Source: Candidatus Bathyarchaeota archaeon ex4484_135
Lineage (GTDB): Archaea; Thermoproteota; Bathyarchaeia; EX4484-135
DNA length: 16,009 nucleotides
Direction: 5' to 3'
NCBI GenBank assembly: GCA_002255025.1
Contig: NJEJ01000004.1
Span: 1 to 16,009 of the forward strand
Shown here in pieces: positions 6,583 through 13,484 of the stretch. Below the pieces are notes generated by a model. It did not search any database. It was not told where the DNA came from and saw only the letters and a list, made by a program, of their open reading frames with translations. The number at the start of each line of letters is the position of its first letter. Positions within the stretch are counted from its first letter, which is position 1. Position numbers and translations under genes: made by a program.

Positions 6583-6762
6583 ATGGTCAAGTACGTCACC
6601 ATCTCCATCCCCAAGCCCCTTTACGACCGGCTTGCGAAGGCGTTAGAAGGCACGGGCTACAGGAGTCCTACCGAGTACATAATTTTCCTCATAAGGAAGA
6701 ACCTCCCCGATTTAGAGTCGAAGGATACCGAGCGTAGGCTAAGGGCTCTCGGTTACCTCTAG
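6583..6762 (+). CDS. small ribbon-helix-helix (CopG/Arc-like) DNA-binding protein
   Basis: 59 aa, starting at ATG 6583 after a strong GGGGGAGG ribosome-binding site 3 nt upstream. The N-terminal strand KYVTISIPKPLYDRLAKAL (3-21) has the alternating pattern and Pro-x-x-Leu turn of the RHH beta-ribbon and first helix. YRSPTEYIIFLIRKNL (26-41) matches the second helix, with the usual S-x-x-E-Y-I arrangement. The tail ERRLRALGYL is basic. Such dimers bind short DNA palindromes and are often autoregulators or antitoxins. No partner toxin is adjacent: the upstream gene is a MazG-fold pyrophosphatase, not the MazF toxin. Its target is unknown. It ends 11 bp from the convergent MBL gene. Confidence 0.8.
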   Translation: MVKYVTISIPKPLYDRLAKALEGTGYRSPTEYIIFLIRKNLPDLESKDTERRLRALGYL

Positions 6763-6773
6763 CTTCCCGCTTG

Positions 6774-7634
6774 TTAGGCCAGCTCTATTATGTCTCCTGA
6801 GCCAGGCCAACGGGCACGTTCTCCAAAAGCCCTTAGGAACGCACAGAAGGCCCTCGGGCCCGTGCAGTGGCAGGCGTACATGTGCTCAGGGCCCATCCGG
6901 GCCAGCTCCTCGACCGTCTTGGTTATCCTCTCCTGGCTGGCCCCTTCTAAATGGAAACCGCCTACCACGGCGTAGACCTCGTCCCTGCTCATCAGCTCGC
7001 GGGCGTGGAAGACCGTGTTCACCACGCCAGAGTGGGCACAGCCAGTTATGACCACGAGGCCCTTGGGCGTATCGATGGCGAGGGCCTGGTCGTCAAGGAG
7101 CAGGTCTTCCTCTAGGCCGTCTGAGCCGAGCTTCAGGAAGCCTTCCACATGCTCGAAGTCCGTCCTCCTCCTGACCTCGCCCGTGGTCATGACGTTATCT
7201 GCTAACCGCACGGGCCGCCTGGAGAGCACTACTATGGCACCTCTCTCCTCTAGGTCGGTTGGCGTTAGCTTCCTCGGGCTGCCCGAGATCAACTTGCCGT
7301 TCCTGTATGCGAACTTAGGGATGAAGGCATCTGGATGTGCGACCACGAGCACGCCTTCCCTCCCGATATGCTCTAAGACCTCCAAGAGGCCTCCCATGTG
7401 GTCATAATGGCCGTGGGTTATGAATATCGCATCAACCTTCGATAGGTCCAGCCCCAGCCTCGACGCGTTCGACAGGACTACTGAGCCATCCTGGCCAGTG
7501 TCCACTAGGACCCTGAGGACATCACGGCCCGTCCCGACCTCGACTAGGGCCGAGAAGCCATGCTGGCCCAGGAAGCCCCTCTTCCTGGCGTGGTCTTCCA
7601 CTAAGACGTATATCCTGACGGCACCCGGCTTCAT
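6774..7634 (-). CDS. metallo-beta-lactamase-fold protein, dihydropterin-ribofuranosylaminobenzene phosphate synthase-like
   Basis: 286 aa, metal-dependent hydrolase fold. Metal-site motifs: VDTGQDG (44-50), THGHYDHMGGL (73-83), GCAHSGVVN (198-206), GGFHLEG (225-231) and CHCTGP (255-260). The LLLDDQALAIDTPKGLVVITGCAHSG stretch is diagnostic of COG1237. A methanogen member of this group was assigned as 7,8-dihydropterin-6-methyl-4-(ribofuranosyl)aminobenzene 5'-phosphate synthase, a step of methanopterin biosynthesis. That reaction fits the presence of mch here, but the family is broad and the substrate is not proven by sequence. ATG 7634 overlaps the mrp stop by 4 nt (ATGA). The longer open frame to 7751 lies inside mrp and is not used. 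Confidence 0.85.
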   Translation of the reverse strand: MKPGAVRIYVLVEDHARKRGFLGQHGFSALVEVGTGRDVLRVLVDTGQDGSVVLSNASRLGLDLSKVDAIFITHGHYDHMGGLLEVLEHIGREGVLVVAHPDAFIPKFAYRNGKLISGSPRKLTPTDLEERGAIVVLSRRPVRLADNVMTTGEVRRRTDFEHVEGFLKLGSDGLEEDLLLDDQALAIDTPKGLVVITGCAHSGVVNTVFHARELMSRDEVYAVVGGFHLEGASQERITKTVEELARMGPEHMYACHCTGPRAFCAFLRAFGERARWPGSGDIIELA

Positions 7635-8485
7635 GCTTCCTTCCCCTCGCAGAAGGCCTCGATTTTCTCTGCTATCTCGAGGAAGGCCTTGGCGGCTGGC
7701 GTCTCCTTGTGCTTCACCACGAAGGGCTCTCCCGAGTCGGAGGCCTCGCATATCCTCACGTCCATGGGTATCTTGCCCAGGAAGGGGACGCCCATGCTCT
7801 TTGCTATGCGTTCTCCTCCGCCCTCACCCAAGATGGGCACGTAGGTACCGCACTTCGGGCAGACAAAACCGCTCATGTTCTCTATGACGCCGATGACCGG
7901 TATGCCCAACTTCCTGGAGAAGGCCACGGCTTTCTTCACTACAACCTGGGATACCTCCGACGGGACGGTAACTATTATGGTCCCGTCCATGTCGGGCAGG
8001 AACTGAACTATGGTCAAAGGCTCATCGCCTGTGCCGGGCGGGAGGTCCACGATGAGGTAGTCCAACGGGCCCCACACTATATCGGCCAAGAACTGCCTTA
8101 TGGCTGCCGCCTTCAAGGGGCCACGCCATATCACGGGCGTTTCCTCATCAGGCAGGAGGAAATCCATGGAGACGACCCTGATGCCTAAGGGGCCCGTGAC
8201 GGGAAATATACCCGGCGGGCCAGCCACCAGCCTAGAGCCGTGGAGGCCCAGCATCTTGGGCACGCAGGGGCCGTGGATATCAGCGTCCAAGAGGCCTACC
8301 TCACGTCCTCTCATGGCAAGGGCGATGGCCAGGTTCACGGCCACAGTGGTCTTGCCGACACCACCCTTACCACTTATGACGGCCAGTTTGTGCCTTATCC
8401 TTGACATCTTGACCTTTATGCGTTCGACCTCTTCTTTCAGCTTCTCCGGTATTTTCTCCTGTTTCTCCGGCCTGCCCTGGCCCAT
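7631..8485 (-). CDS. mrp: Mrp/NBP35-type Fe-S cluster carrier ATPase
   Basis: A P-loop ATPase of the MinD/Mrp class that carries and delivers iron-sulfur clusters to target apoproteins in the cytoplasm. 284 aa. A charged N-terminal helix is followed by the deviant Walker A ISGKGGVGKTTVAVNLA (38-54; signature Lys40, P-loop Lys45), the switch I region LLDADIHGPCVPKMLG (65-80) and Walker B-like DYLIVDLPPGTGDEP (142-156). The CPKC motif (209-212) holds the bridging cluster of the homodimer. ATG 8485 lies 26.5 bp after the centre of a canonical TATA box, so it is leaderless. It is coupled by a 4-nt overlap to the MBL protein. AOR-type and other Fe-S enzymes in the genome are plausible clients. Confidence 0.95.
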   Translation of the reverse strand: MGQGRPEKQEKIPEKLKEEVERIKVKMSRIRHKLAVISGKGGVGKTTVAVNLAIALAMRGREVGLLDADIHGPCVPKMLGLHGSRLVAGPPGIFPVTGPLGIRVVSMDFLLPDEETPVIWRGPLKAAAIRQFLADIVWGPLDYLIVDLPPGTGDEPLTIVQFLPDMDGTIIVTVPSEVSQVVVKKAVAFSRKLGIPVIGVIENMSGFVCPKCGTYVPILGEGGGERIAKSMGVPFLGKIPMDVRICEASDSGEPFVVKHKETPAAKAFLEIAEKIEAFCEGKEA

Positions 8486-8507
8486 GCCGCTTTTAGGCTG
8501 GACTAAC

Positions 8508-8515
8508 TATATATA
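8508..8515 (-). promoter_or_regulatory. TATA box of mrp
   Basis: TATATATA, the strongest TATA box in the window, centred 26.5 bp before ATG 8485. It implies a leaderless mrp-MBL transcript. Confidence 0.7.
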
Positions 8516-8535
8516 CGCTTTTCGCCCGCTAATGG

Positions 8536-8592
8536 CCTTCAGGAGGGACGAAATTCACCATTCTTCAGGGCTATTATGCATCATCACGAGGT
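8536..8592 (-). ncRNA. C/D box sRNA (2'-O-methylation guide)
   Basis: On the minus strand the order is C box GTGATGA (8587-8581), a 12-nt spacer TGCATAATAGCC (8580-8569), D' box CTGA (8568-8565), a 3-nt linker, C' box ATGGTGA (8561-8555; one mismatch in its UGAUGA core), a 12-nt spacer ATTTCGTCCCTC (8554-8543) and D box CTGA (8542-8539). Both guide spacers being exactly 12 nt is the known geometry of archaeal C/D sRNAs assembled with L7Ae, Nop5 and fibrillarin. By the N+5 rule the D' guide would direct methylation of A in GGCUA(m)UUAUGCA and the D guide of the fifth G in GAGGG(m)ACGAAAU. Targets are not in this window. The ends are approximate. An AT-rich patch at 8634-8643 may be its promoter. 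Confidence 0.72.
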
Positions 8593-8690
8593 CCCTTAAG
8601 GCACAAGATAGTCGGGAAGCTGCCCGGTATAGGCATTAATTATGCGTCCCGGCAAGTAATGGGTCAGAGGAGGACACACCACCTCATCGC

Positions 8691-10007
8691 TCAGGTCCCG
8701 GGGTATTTCCTCATCCCCTCATCGTTGGGCCCCGAGGCCGATAAGCGTTTCCTCAGCACGTCAGCTTCTTCCCTCACCAACTCCAAGAGGACCTTCCTCA
8801 GAGCTTCCCGGTCGAACTGCTTTAGGCCCAGTATGCTTGCCACCTCGGCTAAGAGGTCGGCTTCTCCAGCTGGCCGGGCCTTCGACAGGAGCTCGTGGGC
8901 CAGTTCCTCGAGCCTCTCCGGCCTGAAGCCTACATCATCATAGACCTTTATGCCGTGTGCCTCGAGCTCGTCCCTGACCTCACCCGGGACCCTGGCCCTC
9001 GATACCAGAGCCATCTCGTCAGGCCGGTAAACGCTCCTGTACAACTGCACGAGCTGGGGCTCCCTCAACCTAATGGACCGTTCTTCCCTGAACATCCTTA
9101 TGACCTCTTTCCGTTTAACGCCCATGGCATCTGCCAGGCCATCCCAGAGCCCCTTAAGCCACAGGAACCTCCATTCCTCAGCTGATAAAGGCTTGGAGAG
9201 CTGGCCCTTCAGGTCCCTGACACGCCCGTACCAATCGTCGAGTTCCTTGCACTCTACTATGAAGTCGGGCTTCTTTATCGGCGGGTCGCTAGGTGGGTCT
9301 GCGATGTCCATGACCACGCCGCCGTAGACCATCATGTCCGGCCTGAGGGCTACGTAGAACTTCCACACGCTAGCGAGGTCTCTGCTGTCCTCCCAGGCTA
9401 TCGGCCTGGGCACCTCGAGGAAAAAGCTGAGGGCACCAGACAGGCCCGATATGACGCAGTTTGGCGGGATCAGACCTAGCCTCTGGCGGCCGCTCCGCTC
9501 GACGTAAAGCGAACCATGCTCCGGGTGGATAAGCTTAGATGGCTCCTCAGATGCTATCAGGCTTAAGAGCTTGAAGAAGACCCAGGTCTGGTAGATGGAC
9601 CTCATGTTCGTCCTGAGGGACGTCCTTATGGCCGCGGATGCCTTCCTCTCGAACTGCCAGGGCTCTATCTTGCCCGTGAGGAGGTCGAAAGTGTAGACGA
9701 ATATCTTCTTCTTGAGGTGGGCCAGCGGGTCGGATATGAAGCTCTTCAGCTCGCGGGTATAGAAGACGCACTTGACGCCCAAGAGGGCCCTCAGCTCTTC
9801 GACGCATTTCCCGACCTCCCTTATCCAAGCCCTTGCCTTCGCCAGTTCGTCCTTCCCCACGACGTTTAAGACGAACTTCTCCCTCAGGGCATCGGTTGCC
9901 CTTATGAGGGCCTCCCTCTCCCTCGGCCCGAGGTCAATAGCATGTCTCTTGCTTAAGCCGAGCTTCGACCTCAGGTCCTCGTAGAGGTCTTCCCAACTCC
10001 CTTTCAT
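8691..10007 (-). CDS. putative PD-(D/E)XK nuclease of unknown family
   Basis: 438 aa. I do not recognise the family. Residues about 120-150 carry a long helix, RTNMRSIYQTWVFFKLLSLI, similar in style to the helix before the nuclease core of McrC/DUF2357-type proteins. Then ALRPDMMVYGG (220-230, D224) and KPDFIVECKELDDWY (246-260: D248, E252, K254) give a convincing PD-(D/E)XK active site, with D224 (or D248) as the first acid and E-x-K as the second motif. The C-terminal third is charged and helical, with alternating Arg and Glu. ATG 10007 is preceded at about 29 bp by GCTTAATAC, suggesting leaderless transcription. It is monocistronic, flanked by a guide RNA and the CooC-like gene. The nuclease assignment is from motif only. 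Its role (repair, restriction or other) is open. Confidence 0.7.
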   Translation of the reverse strand: MKGSWEDLYEDLRSKLGLSKRHAIDLGPREREALIRATDALREKFVLNVVGKDELAKARAWIREVGKCVEELRALLGVKCVFYTRELKSFISDPLAHLKKKIFVYTFDLLTGKIEPWQFERKASAAIRTSLRTNMRSIYQTWVFFKLLSLIASEEPSKLIHPEHGSLYVERSGRQRLGLIPPNCVISGLSGALSFFLEVPRPIAWEDSRDLASVWKFYVALRPDMMVYGGVVMDIADPPSDPPIKKPDFIVECKELDDWYGRVRDLKGQLSKPLSAEEWRFLWLKGLWDGLADAMGVKRKEVIRMFREERSIRLREPQLVQLYRSVYRPDEMALVSRARVPGEVRDELEAHGIKVYDDVGFRPERLEELAHELLSKARPAGEADLLAEVASILGLKQFDREALRKVLLELVREEADVLRKRLSASGPNDEGMRKYPGT

Positions 10008-10032
10008 CCATCTTGAATAGCAAACAGGCCCG

Positions 10033-10040
10033 TATTAAGC
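10033..10040 (-). promoter_or_regulatory. TATA-like box of the nuclease candidate
   Basis: TATTAAGC on the plus strand (GCTTAATA on the coding strand), centred about 29 bp before ATG 10007. No Shine-Dalgarno is seen, consistent with a leaderless start. Confidence 0.4.
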
Positions 10041-10060
10041 TGATCCCAAGGCCCTCAAGG

Positions 10061-10068
10061 CTTTATAG
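10061..10068 (+). promoter_or_regulatory. TATA box of the CooC-like gene
   Basis: CTTTATAG lies about 43 bp before ATG 10108, predicting a leader of about 17 nt. That leader contains purine-rich ribosome-binding candidates: GGAAGGA (10094-10100) and GGGAG directly before the ATG. Confidence 0.5.
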
Positions 10069-10107
10069 GACGGGCCACCAGCCCCTTGGTCCGGGAAGGA
10101 AAGGGAG

Positions 10108-10902
10108 ATGGTGAAGATAATAGCCTCCATGGGGAGGGGAGGGGTCGGGAAGAGCAGCTTCATAGCCCTGATGACCAAGTACCTGATAGAGATAGACGAG
10201 ACGCCCATACTGCTCGTCGATGCCGATCCGGACCAGAGCCTGGGCGATATGGTGGGCGTGGACCTCGAGGAAGCAGGCAAGAAGACCATAACGGACCTAG
10301 TTGAGGAGGTCTTCTTCAAGGCTGGCGGGACCCTGGCTGGCATGGCACCGTCCGAGCGTATGGAAAATGCCATATGGGAGGAAGGCCTCTACGAGGGAGA
10401 GCATTTCGATTTCATGGCCATAGGGACCAAGTACACGGAGGGCTGCTACTGCACGCCGGACGCAGCCCTCAAAGGAGCCATAGAGCGTGTGGCCAAGAAC
10501 TACAAGTATGTCCTCATAGATTCGCCAGCTGGCCTTGAACAGCTGAACAGGCGTATAAGCTCCCAGTTCGATGATGTCTTCGAGATACTCGACCCATCTA
10601 AGAAGGCCTTCCAACACGTCAGGAGGGCTTACCGCGTGATAAGCGAGGTAGGCATAGAGCTTGGCAACCTCTACCTCGTGGGCGGTTACGAGTTCCCGGA
10701 AGAACTAGGGCCCGTGGCCGAGCGTGAGCTGGGTTTCAGGTACCTAGGCAAGATAGCCTATGACAGGACGCTGAGGAAGTTCGTGCTCGAGGGGAAGCCT
10801 CTGCTCGAGCTGCCCGACGACTCGCCAGCCTACAGGTCCGTGAAGGCCATGTTGGAGAAGGCTGGTTACGTGTCCTTTAAAGAGCTGTTGTTTCCTGGAT
10901 AA
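10108..10902 (+). CDS. cooC: CooC-like nickel-insertion ATPase (CO dehydrogenase maturation)
   Basis: A MinD-class P-loop ATPase, 264 aa. CooC/AcsF proteins bind nickel at a Cys-x-Cys site and use ATP to load carbon monoxide dehydrogenase or acetyl-CoA synthase. Motifs: MGRGGVGKSSFIALMTKY (8-25), LLVDADPDQSLGD (35-47), the metal-site candidate GCYCTPDAALKGA (112-124; C113 and C115) and Walker B with VLIDSPAGLEQLNRR (135-149), the usual CooC continuation. The signature lysine before GG, conserved in most of this superfamily, is Arg10 here. The C-terminal helices and LVGGYEFPEE are less typical. It stands alone; no CODH or ACS subunit is in the window, so the client is inferred from the family. 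A leadered transcript with a Shine-Dalgarno is likely. Confidence 0.8.
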   Translation: MVKIIASMGRGGVGKSSFIALMTKYLIEIDETPILLVDADPDQSLGDMVGVDLEEAGKKTITDLVEEVFFKAGGTLAGMAPSERMENAIWEEGLYEGEHFDFMAIGTKYTEGCYCTPDAALKGAIERVAKNYKYVLIDSPAGLEQLNRRISSQFDDVFEILDPSKKAFQHVRRAYRVISEVGIELGNLYLVGGYEFPEELGPVAERELGFRYLGKIAYDRTLRKFVLEGKPLLELPDDSPAYRSVKAMLEKAGYVSFKELLFPG

Positions 10903-10921
10903 GAGCTGTTCCCTCGAAGTG

Positions 10922-10930
10922 CTTAAATAA
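10922..10930 (+). promoter_or_regulatory. TATA box of the rps13-rps4-rps11 operon
   Basis: CTTAAATAA, centred about 29.5 bp before GTG 10956 and about 38.5 bp before the alternative GTG 10965, which has GGAGG just upstream. It lies in the only AT-rich patch of the 53-bp gap after the CooC-like gene. Confidence 0.5.
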
Positions 10931-10955
10931 TTGCCAGTTTAGCCATTTCGGACGG

Positions 10956-11414
10956 GTGGAGGGCGTGGAGAGGGAGTTCAGGCACATCATAAGGGTGGCT
11001 GGGACGGACCTAGACGGGACGCTCAAGGTCCCGTACGCCCTGGCCCGCATAAAGGGCGTGGGCATCCGGTTAGGCTGGGTCATAACGAAGCTGCTCGGCT
11101 TAGATCCGAACATGAGGGCAGGCTATCTGACGGACGAGGAGATAGAGAAAATCGAGGAGGTTCTGAAGGACCCCGTGGCTCACGGCGTGAAGCCCTGGCT
11201 CGTGAACAGGCAGAGGGACCCGGAGACGGGCAAGGATCTCCACCTAATAGGGGCTGATTTAGAGCTACGTGTTAAGATGGACATAGAGCTGATGAAGAAG
11301 ATAAAGTGCTGGAAGGGCATAAGGCACGCCCTCGGCCTTAAGGTAAGGGGCCAGAAGACCCGTACGACAGGCCGTAAGGGCATGACGGTTGGCGTGATAA
11401 GGAGGAGGAAGTGA
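10956..11414 (+). CDS. rps13: 30S ribosomal protein S13 (uS13)
   Basis: uS13 sits in the head of the small subunit and contacts the P-site tRNA and the large subunit through bridges B1a/B1b. 152 aa, the archaeal length. Visible features: FRHIIRVAGTDLDG (8-21), YALARIKGVGIRLGW (27-41; helix-hairpin-helix), and the basic C-terminal tail with IRHALGLKVRGQKTRTTGRK and IRRRK. The start is GTG 10956 if leaderless, or GTG 10965 with the GGAGG of 10958-10962 as ribosome-binding site. The first gene of the S13-S4-S11 operon; S4 starts 13 bp downstream. Confidence 0.97.
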   Translation: MEGVEREFRHIIRVAGTDLDGTLKVPYALARIKGVGIRLGWVITKLLGLDPNMRAGYLTDEEIEKIEEVLKDPVAHGVKPWLVNRQRDPETGKDLHLIGADLELRVKMDIELMKKIKCWKGIRHALGLKVRGQKTRTTGRKGMTVGVIRRRK

Positions 11415-11427
11415 GGGGGCCGATGAC

Positions 11428-11964
11428 ATGGGCGACCCTAAGAGGCCGAGGAAGAAGTACAAGACGCCAAGGCACCCGTGGAGGGCCGATGTCCTCAGGG
11501 CCGAGCTGGAGATAATGGGCACCTATGGCCTGAGGAACAAGAGGGAACTCTGGCGGGCCAAGACCATGGTTTCTAACTTCAGGCGTATAGCCAGGCAGCT
11601 CATAAGCCAGCCCCCAGAGGTCAGGAAGAAGCGTGAGGAAGAACTGCTCAGCAAGCTCTACAGGCTCGGCCTCTTGGACAAGGACGCCGTCTTAGATAAC
11701 GTGTTAGACCTCACCGTCGAGGACCTGTTGGAGCGTAGGCTCCAGACCATAGTCTGGCGTAAGGGCCTGGCTAAATCGCCTTACCAGGCCAGGCAGCTCA
11801 TAGTCCACGGCCACATAGCTATAGGAGGCCGGAAGGTCTACTCGCCCGGCTACTTGGTCAGGCGTGATGAAGAAGACCTAATAAGCTACGCACCCACGAG
11901 CCCATTCGTGAACAAGAGGCCGCCTGGCCTTGAGGAAGGTGGTGAGGGAGGTGGTAGCAGTTGA
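11428..11964 (+). CDS. rps4: 30S ribosomal protein S4 (uS4)
   Basis: uS4 is a primary 16S-binding protein that nucleates assembly of the 30S body. 178 aa, as in archaea, without the bacterial N-terminal zinc region. The N-terminus is basic (KRPRKKYKTPRHPW), followed by a helical domain with ELWRAKTMVSNFRRIARQL and the S4 RNA-binding motif from about 103 (LERRLQTIVWRKG, then QARQLIVHGHIAIGGRKVYS). The acidic and glycine-rich tail EEGGEGGGSS is a variable end. ATG 11428 has a GAGGGGG run upstream (11413-11419). Its stop overlaps the S11 start by 4 nt (TTGA), indicating coupled translation. Confidence 0.97.
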   Translation: MGDPKRPRKKYKTPRHPWRADVLRAELEIMGTYGLRNKRELWRAKTMVSNFRRIARQLISQPPEVRKKREEELLSKLYRLGLLDKDAVLDNVLDLTVEDLLERRLQTIVWRKGLAKSPYQARQLIVHGHIAIGGRKVYSPGYLVRRDEEDLISYAPTSPFVNKRPPGLEEGGEGGGSS

Positions 11965-12362
11965 GCGAGGGGCCCAGGCGTGAGAAGTGGGGTATAGCAC
12001 ACATATACAGCTCCTTCAACAACACCATAATCACCATCACGGACCTGACAGGTGCCGAGACCATAGCGAGGGCCTCCGGCGGCATGTTCGTGAAGGCCGA
12101 CAGGCTGAAGCCCTCTCCCTACGCGGCCATGAAGGCTGCCGCCTACGCGGCTGAAATAGCCAAGAAGAAGGGCATAACGGCCATACACATAAAGGTCAGG
12201 GCCCCAGGTGGCCCGGGCCCGAAGACGCCAGGGCCAGGTGCTCAAGCAGCCATAAGAGCCCTTGCCAGAGCTGGCTTCAAGATAGGCCGTATAGAGGATG
12301 TGACGCCCATACCGCACGACGGGACTAGGCGTAAGGGAGGCCGCAGGGGCCGTAGGGTCTAA
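11961..12362 (+). CDS. rps11: 30S ribosomal protein S11 (uS11)
   Basis: uS11 lines the platform of the small subunit near the mRNA exit. 133 aa. Features: KWGIAHIYSSFNNTIITITD (9-28), ARASGGMFVKADRLKPSPYA, AAIRALARAGFKIGRIEDVTPIP and the basic tail GTRRKGGRRGRRV, all family-standard. It starts with TTG 11961 overlapping the S4 stop, with GGGAGGTGG just upstream as ribosome-binding site. In many archaea the next gene is the RNA polymerase subunit D gene. Here a tyrosine recombinase follows, so the operon is interrupted or ends early. Confidence 0.97.
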   Translation: MSEGPRREKWGIAHIYSSFNNTIITITDLTGAETIARASGGMFVKADRLKPSPYAAMKAAAYAAEIAKKKGITAIHIKVRAPGGPGPKTPGPGAQAAIRALARAGFKIGRIEDVTPIPHDGTRRKGGRRGRRV

Positions 12363-12497
12363 GCTCCTGTTCTGGCTCCTTACGGCGTTCTCCCTGCTAG
12401 ATTAAAGACCGGTGAGGCGACTTCTTGGCCTTCATCACCTATGAAGACCAAAAACCTTATCCGGGGCTCCCCCGCCCCGCCAGGCCGAGGTCTGGCC

Positions 12498-13469
12498 TTG
12501 CCGAGAAAGGCCTATAGCCAAGGCGAGCTTGAGAGAGCCCTTTCTAAGCTCCCAGCCGGGCTGAGGAGCGAGTTAGAGGATTTCTTCGTGAGCCGTTACG
12601 ACAGGATGAGGTCCGATAGCTCGAGGCTGGCGTACGTCTACGTGGCCCTCAGCTTGGCCAGGCACGCCCGGATAAGGAGCCTGAAGGAGTTGGACAGGCA
12701 GGCCTACCTAGCCTGGAAGAAAGCCCTGATAAGCTCGGGTGCCTCCGACTTCACCATAAGGTCTTACATAACGAGGGTCAAGGCCCTGTACAAGTGGGTC
12801 AACGGCGAGCTACCGGGCTGGCTCCAGGCCGAGAAAGGGACCATCTGGGAGCTGTACTCGAGCGGTGAGCACCTGAGGGACAAGATGGTCAGGCCCGAGG
12901 AGTTAGAGGCCCTGTTGAGGGCCTGTAGGAACCCGAGGGACAAGGCTATACTGGCCGTTCTGGCCGAGACAGGGCTCAGGATAGGAGAACTGCTCTCCCT
13001 CAGGCTGAGGGACGTAGAAGAACTGCCTGATGGAGCCTTCAGGCTTACTGTGCGTGGCAAAACGGGCCTCAGGACGGTGGTAGCCATAAGGTCGGCAGGC
13101 CTGCTGGCCGAATGGCTGAGGACCCATCCGAGGCGAGGAGACCCAGACGCTCCCCTATGGACCACGCTGAAGAAGCCCTACGGGCCTCTCAAGCCCAAGG
13201 CCTTCAGGGAGCACTTACGCCACCTCGCCCGCAGAGCCGGCCTGAGGAGACCTATCCACCCGCACATGCTCAGGCACACACGTTTTACCCAGCTGGCCCG
13301 TGTCCTGACCGAGCAGGAGCTGAAAGTCGTGGCTGGCTGGAGCAGGTCCAGCCGCATGGCCGCGGTTTACGTCCACTTATCGGGCCGCGATGCCGAGGCA
13401 GCCATGAGGAAGGCCTTGATGCTCGAGGAGAATCCACGGGGAGCTAATAAAGAACGCACGGATACATGA
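12498..13469 (+). CDS. tyrosine recombinase, XerA/integrase type
   Basis: A site-specific recombinase of the lambda-integrase class. It forms a 3'-phosphotyrosyl intermediate and could resolve chromosome dimers (XerA role) or move an element. The N-terminal SAM-like core-binding domain spans about 20-110. Catalytic residues, numbered from TTG 12498: R161 in ETGLRIGELLSL, K188 in VRGKTGLRTV, H256 and R259 in HPHMLRHTRFT, W281 in GWSRSS and Y291 in AAVYVHLSGRD. The set is complete. The frame opens at ATG 12441, but that extension has no ribosome-binding site, looks non-globular and contains the TATA-like AAAAACCTTATCC (12449-12461). TTG 12498 has GAGG 8 nt upstream, so I prefer it. It is linked to hjc by 15 bp. 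No att-like repeats, tRNA or phage genes are seen, which favours a resident Xer-type role over a provirus. Confidence 0.88.
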   Translation: MPRKAYSQGELERALSKLPAGLRSELEDFFVSRYDRMRSDSSRLAYVYVALSLARHARIRSLKELDRQAYLAWKKALISSGASDFTIRSYITRVKALYKWVNGELPGWLQAEKGTIWELYSSGEHLRDKMVRPEELEALLRACRNPRDKAILAVLAETGLRIGELLSLRLRDVEELPDGAFRLTVRGKTGLRTVVAIRSAGLLAEWLRTHPRRGDPDAPLWTTLKKPYGPLKPKAFREHLRHLARRAGLRRPIHPHMLRHTRFTQLARVLTEQELKVVAGWSRSSRMAAVYVHLSGRDAEAAMRKALMLEENPRGANKERTDT

Positions 13470-13484
13470 TTAGGGAGCCAAAGA

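Noticed and set aside
6148..6762. MazG-like gene plus RHH gene as a toxin-antitoxin pair
   Set aside because: The first gene is an NTP pyrophosphohydrolase (EXXE/EXXD helices), not the MazF ribonuclease. The 60-bp gap and separate promoter-like site argue against a coupled TA module.
8600..8695. Possible second C/D box RNA directly after the nuclease gene (minus strand, GCGATGA then CTGA)
   Set aside because: The C box has a mismatch, the spacer is 16 nt instead of 12, and no C'/D pair follows.
12363..12440. GTGATGA (C box) on the minus strand before the recombinase gene
   Set aside because: No D' or D box (CTGA) at usable distance; a lone heptamer is expected by chance.
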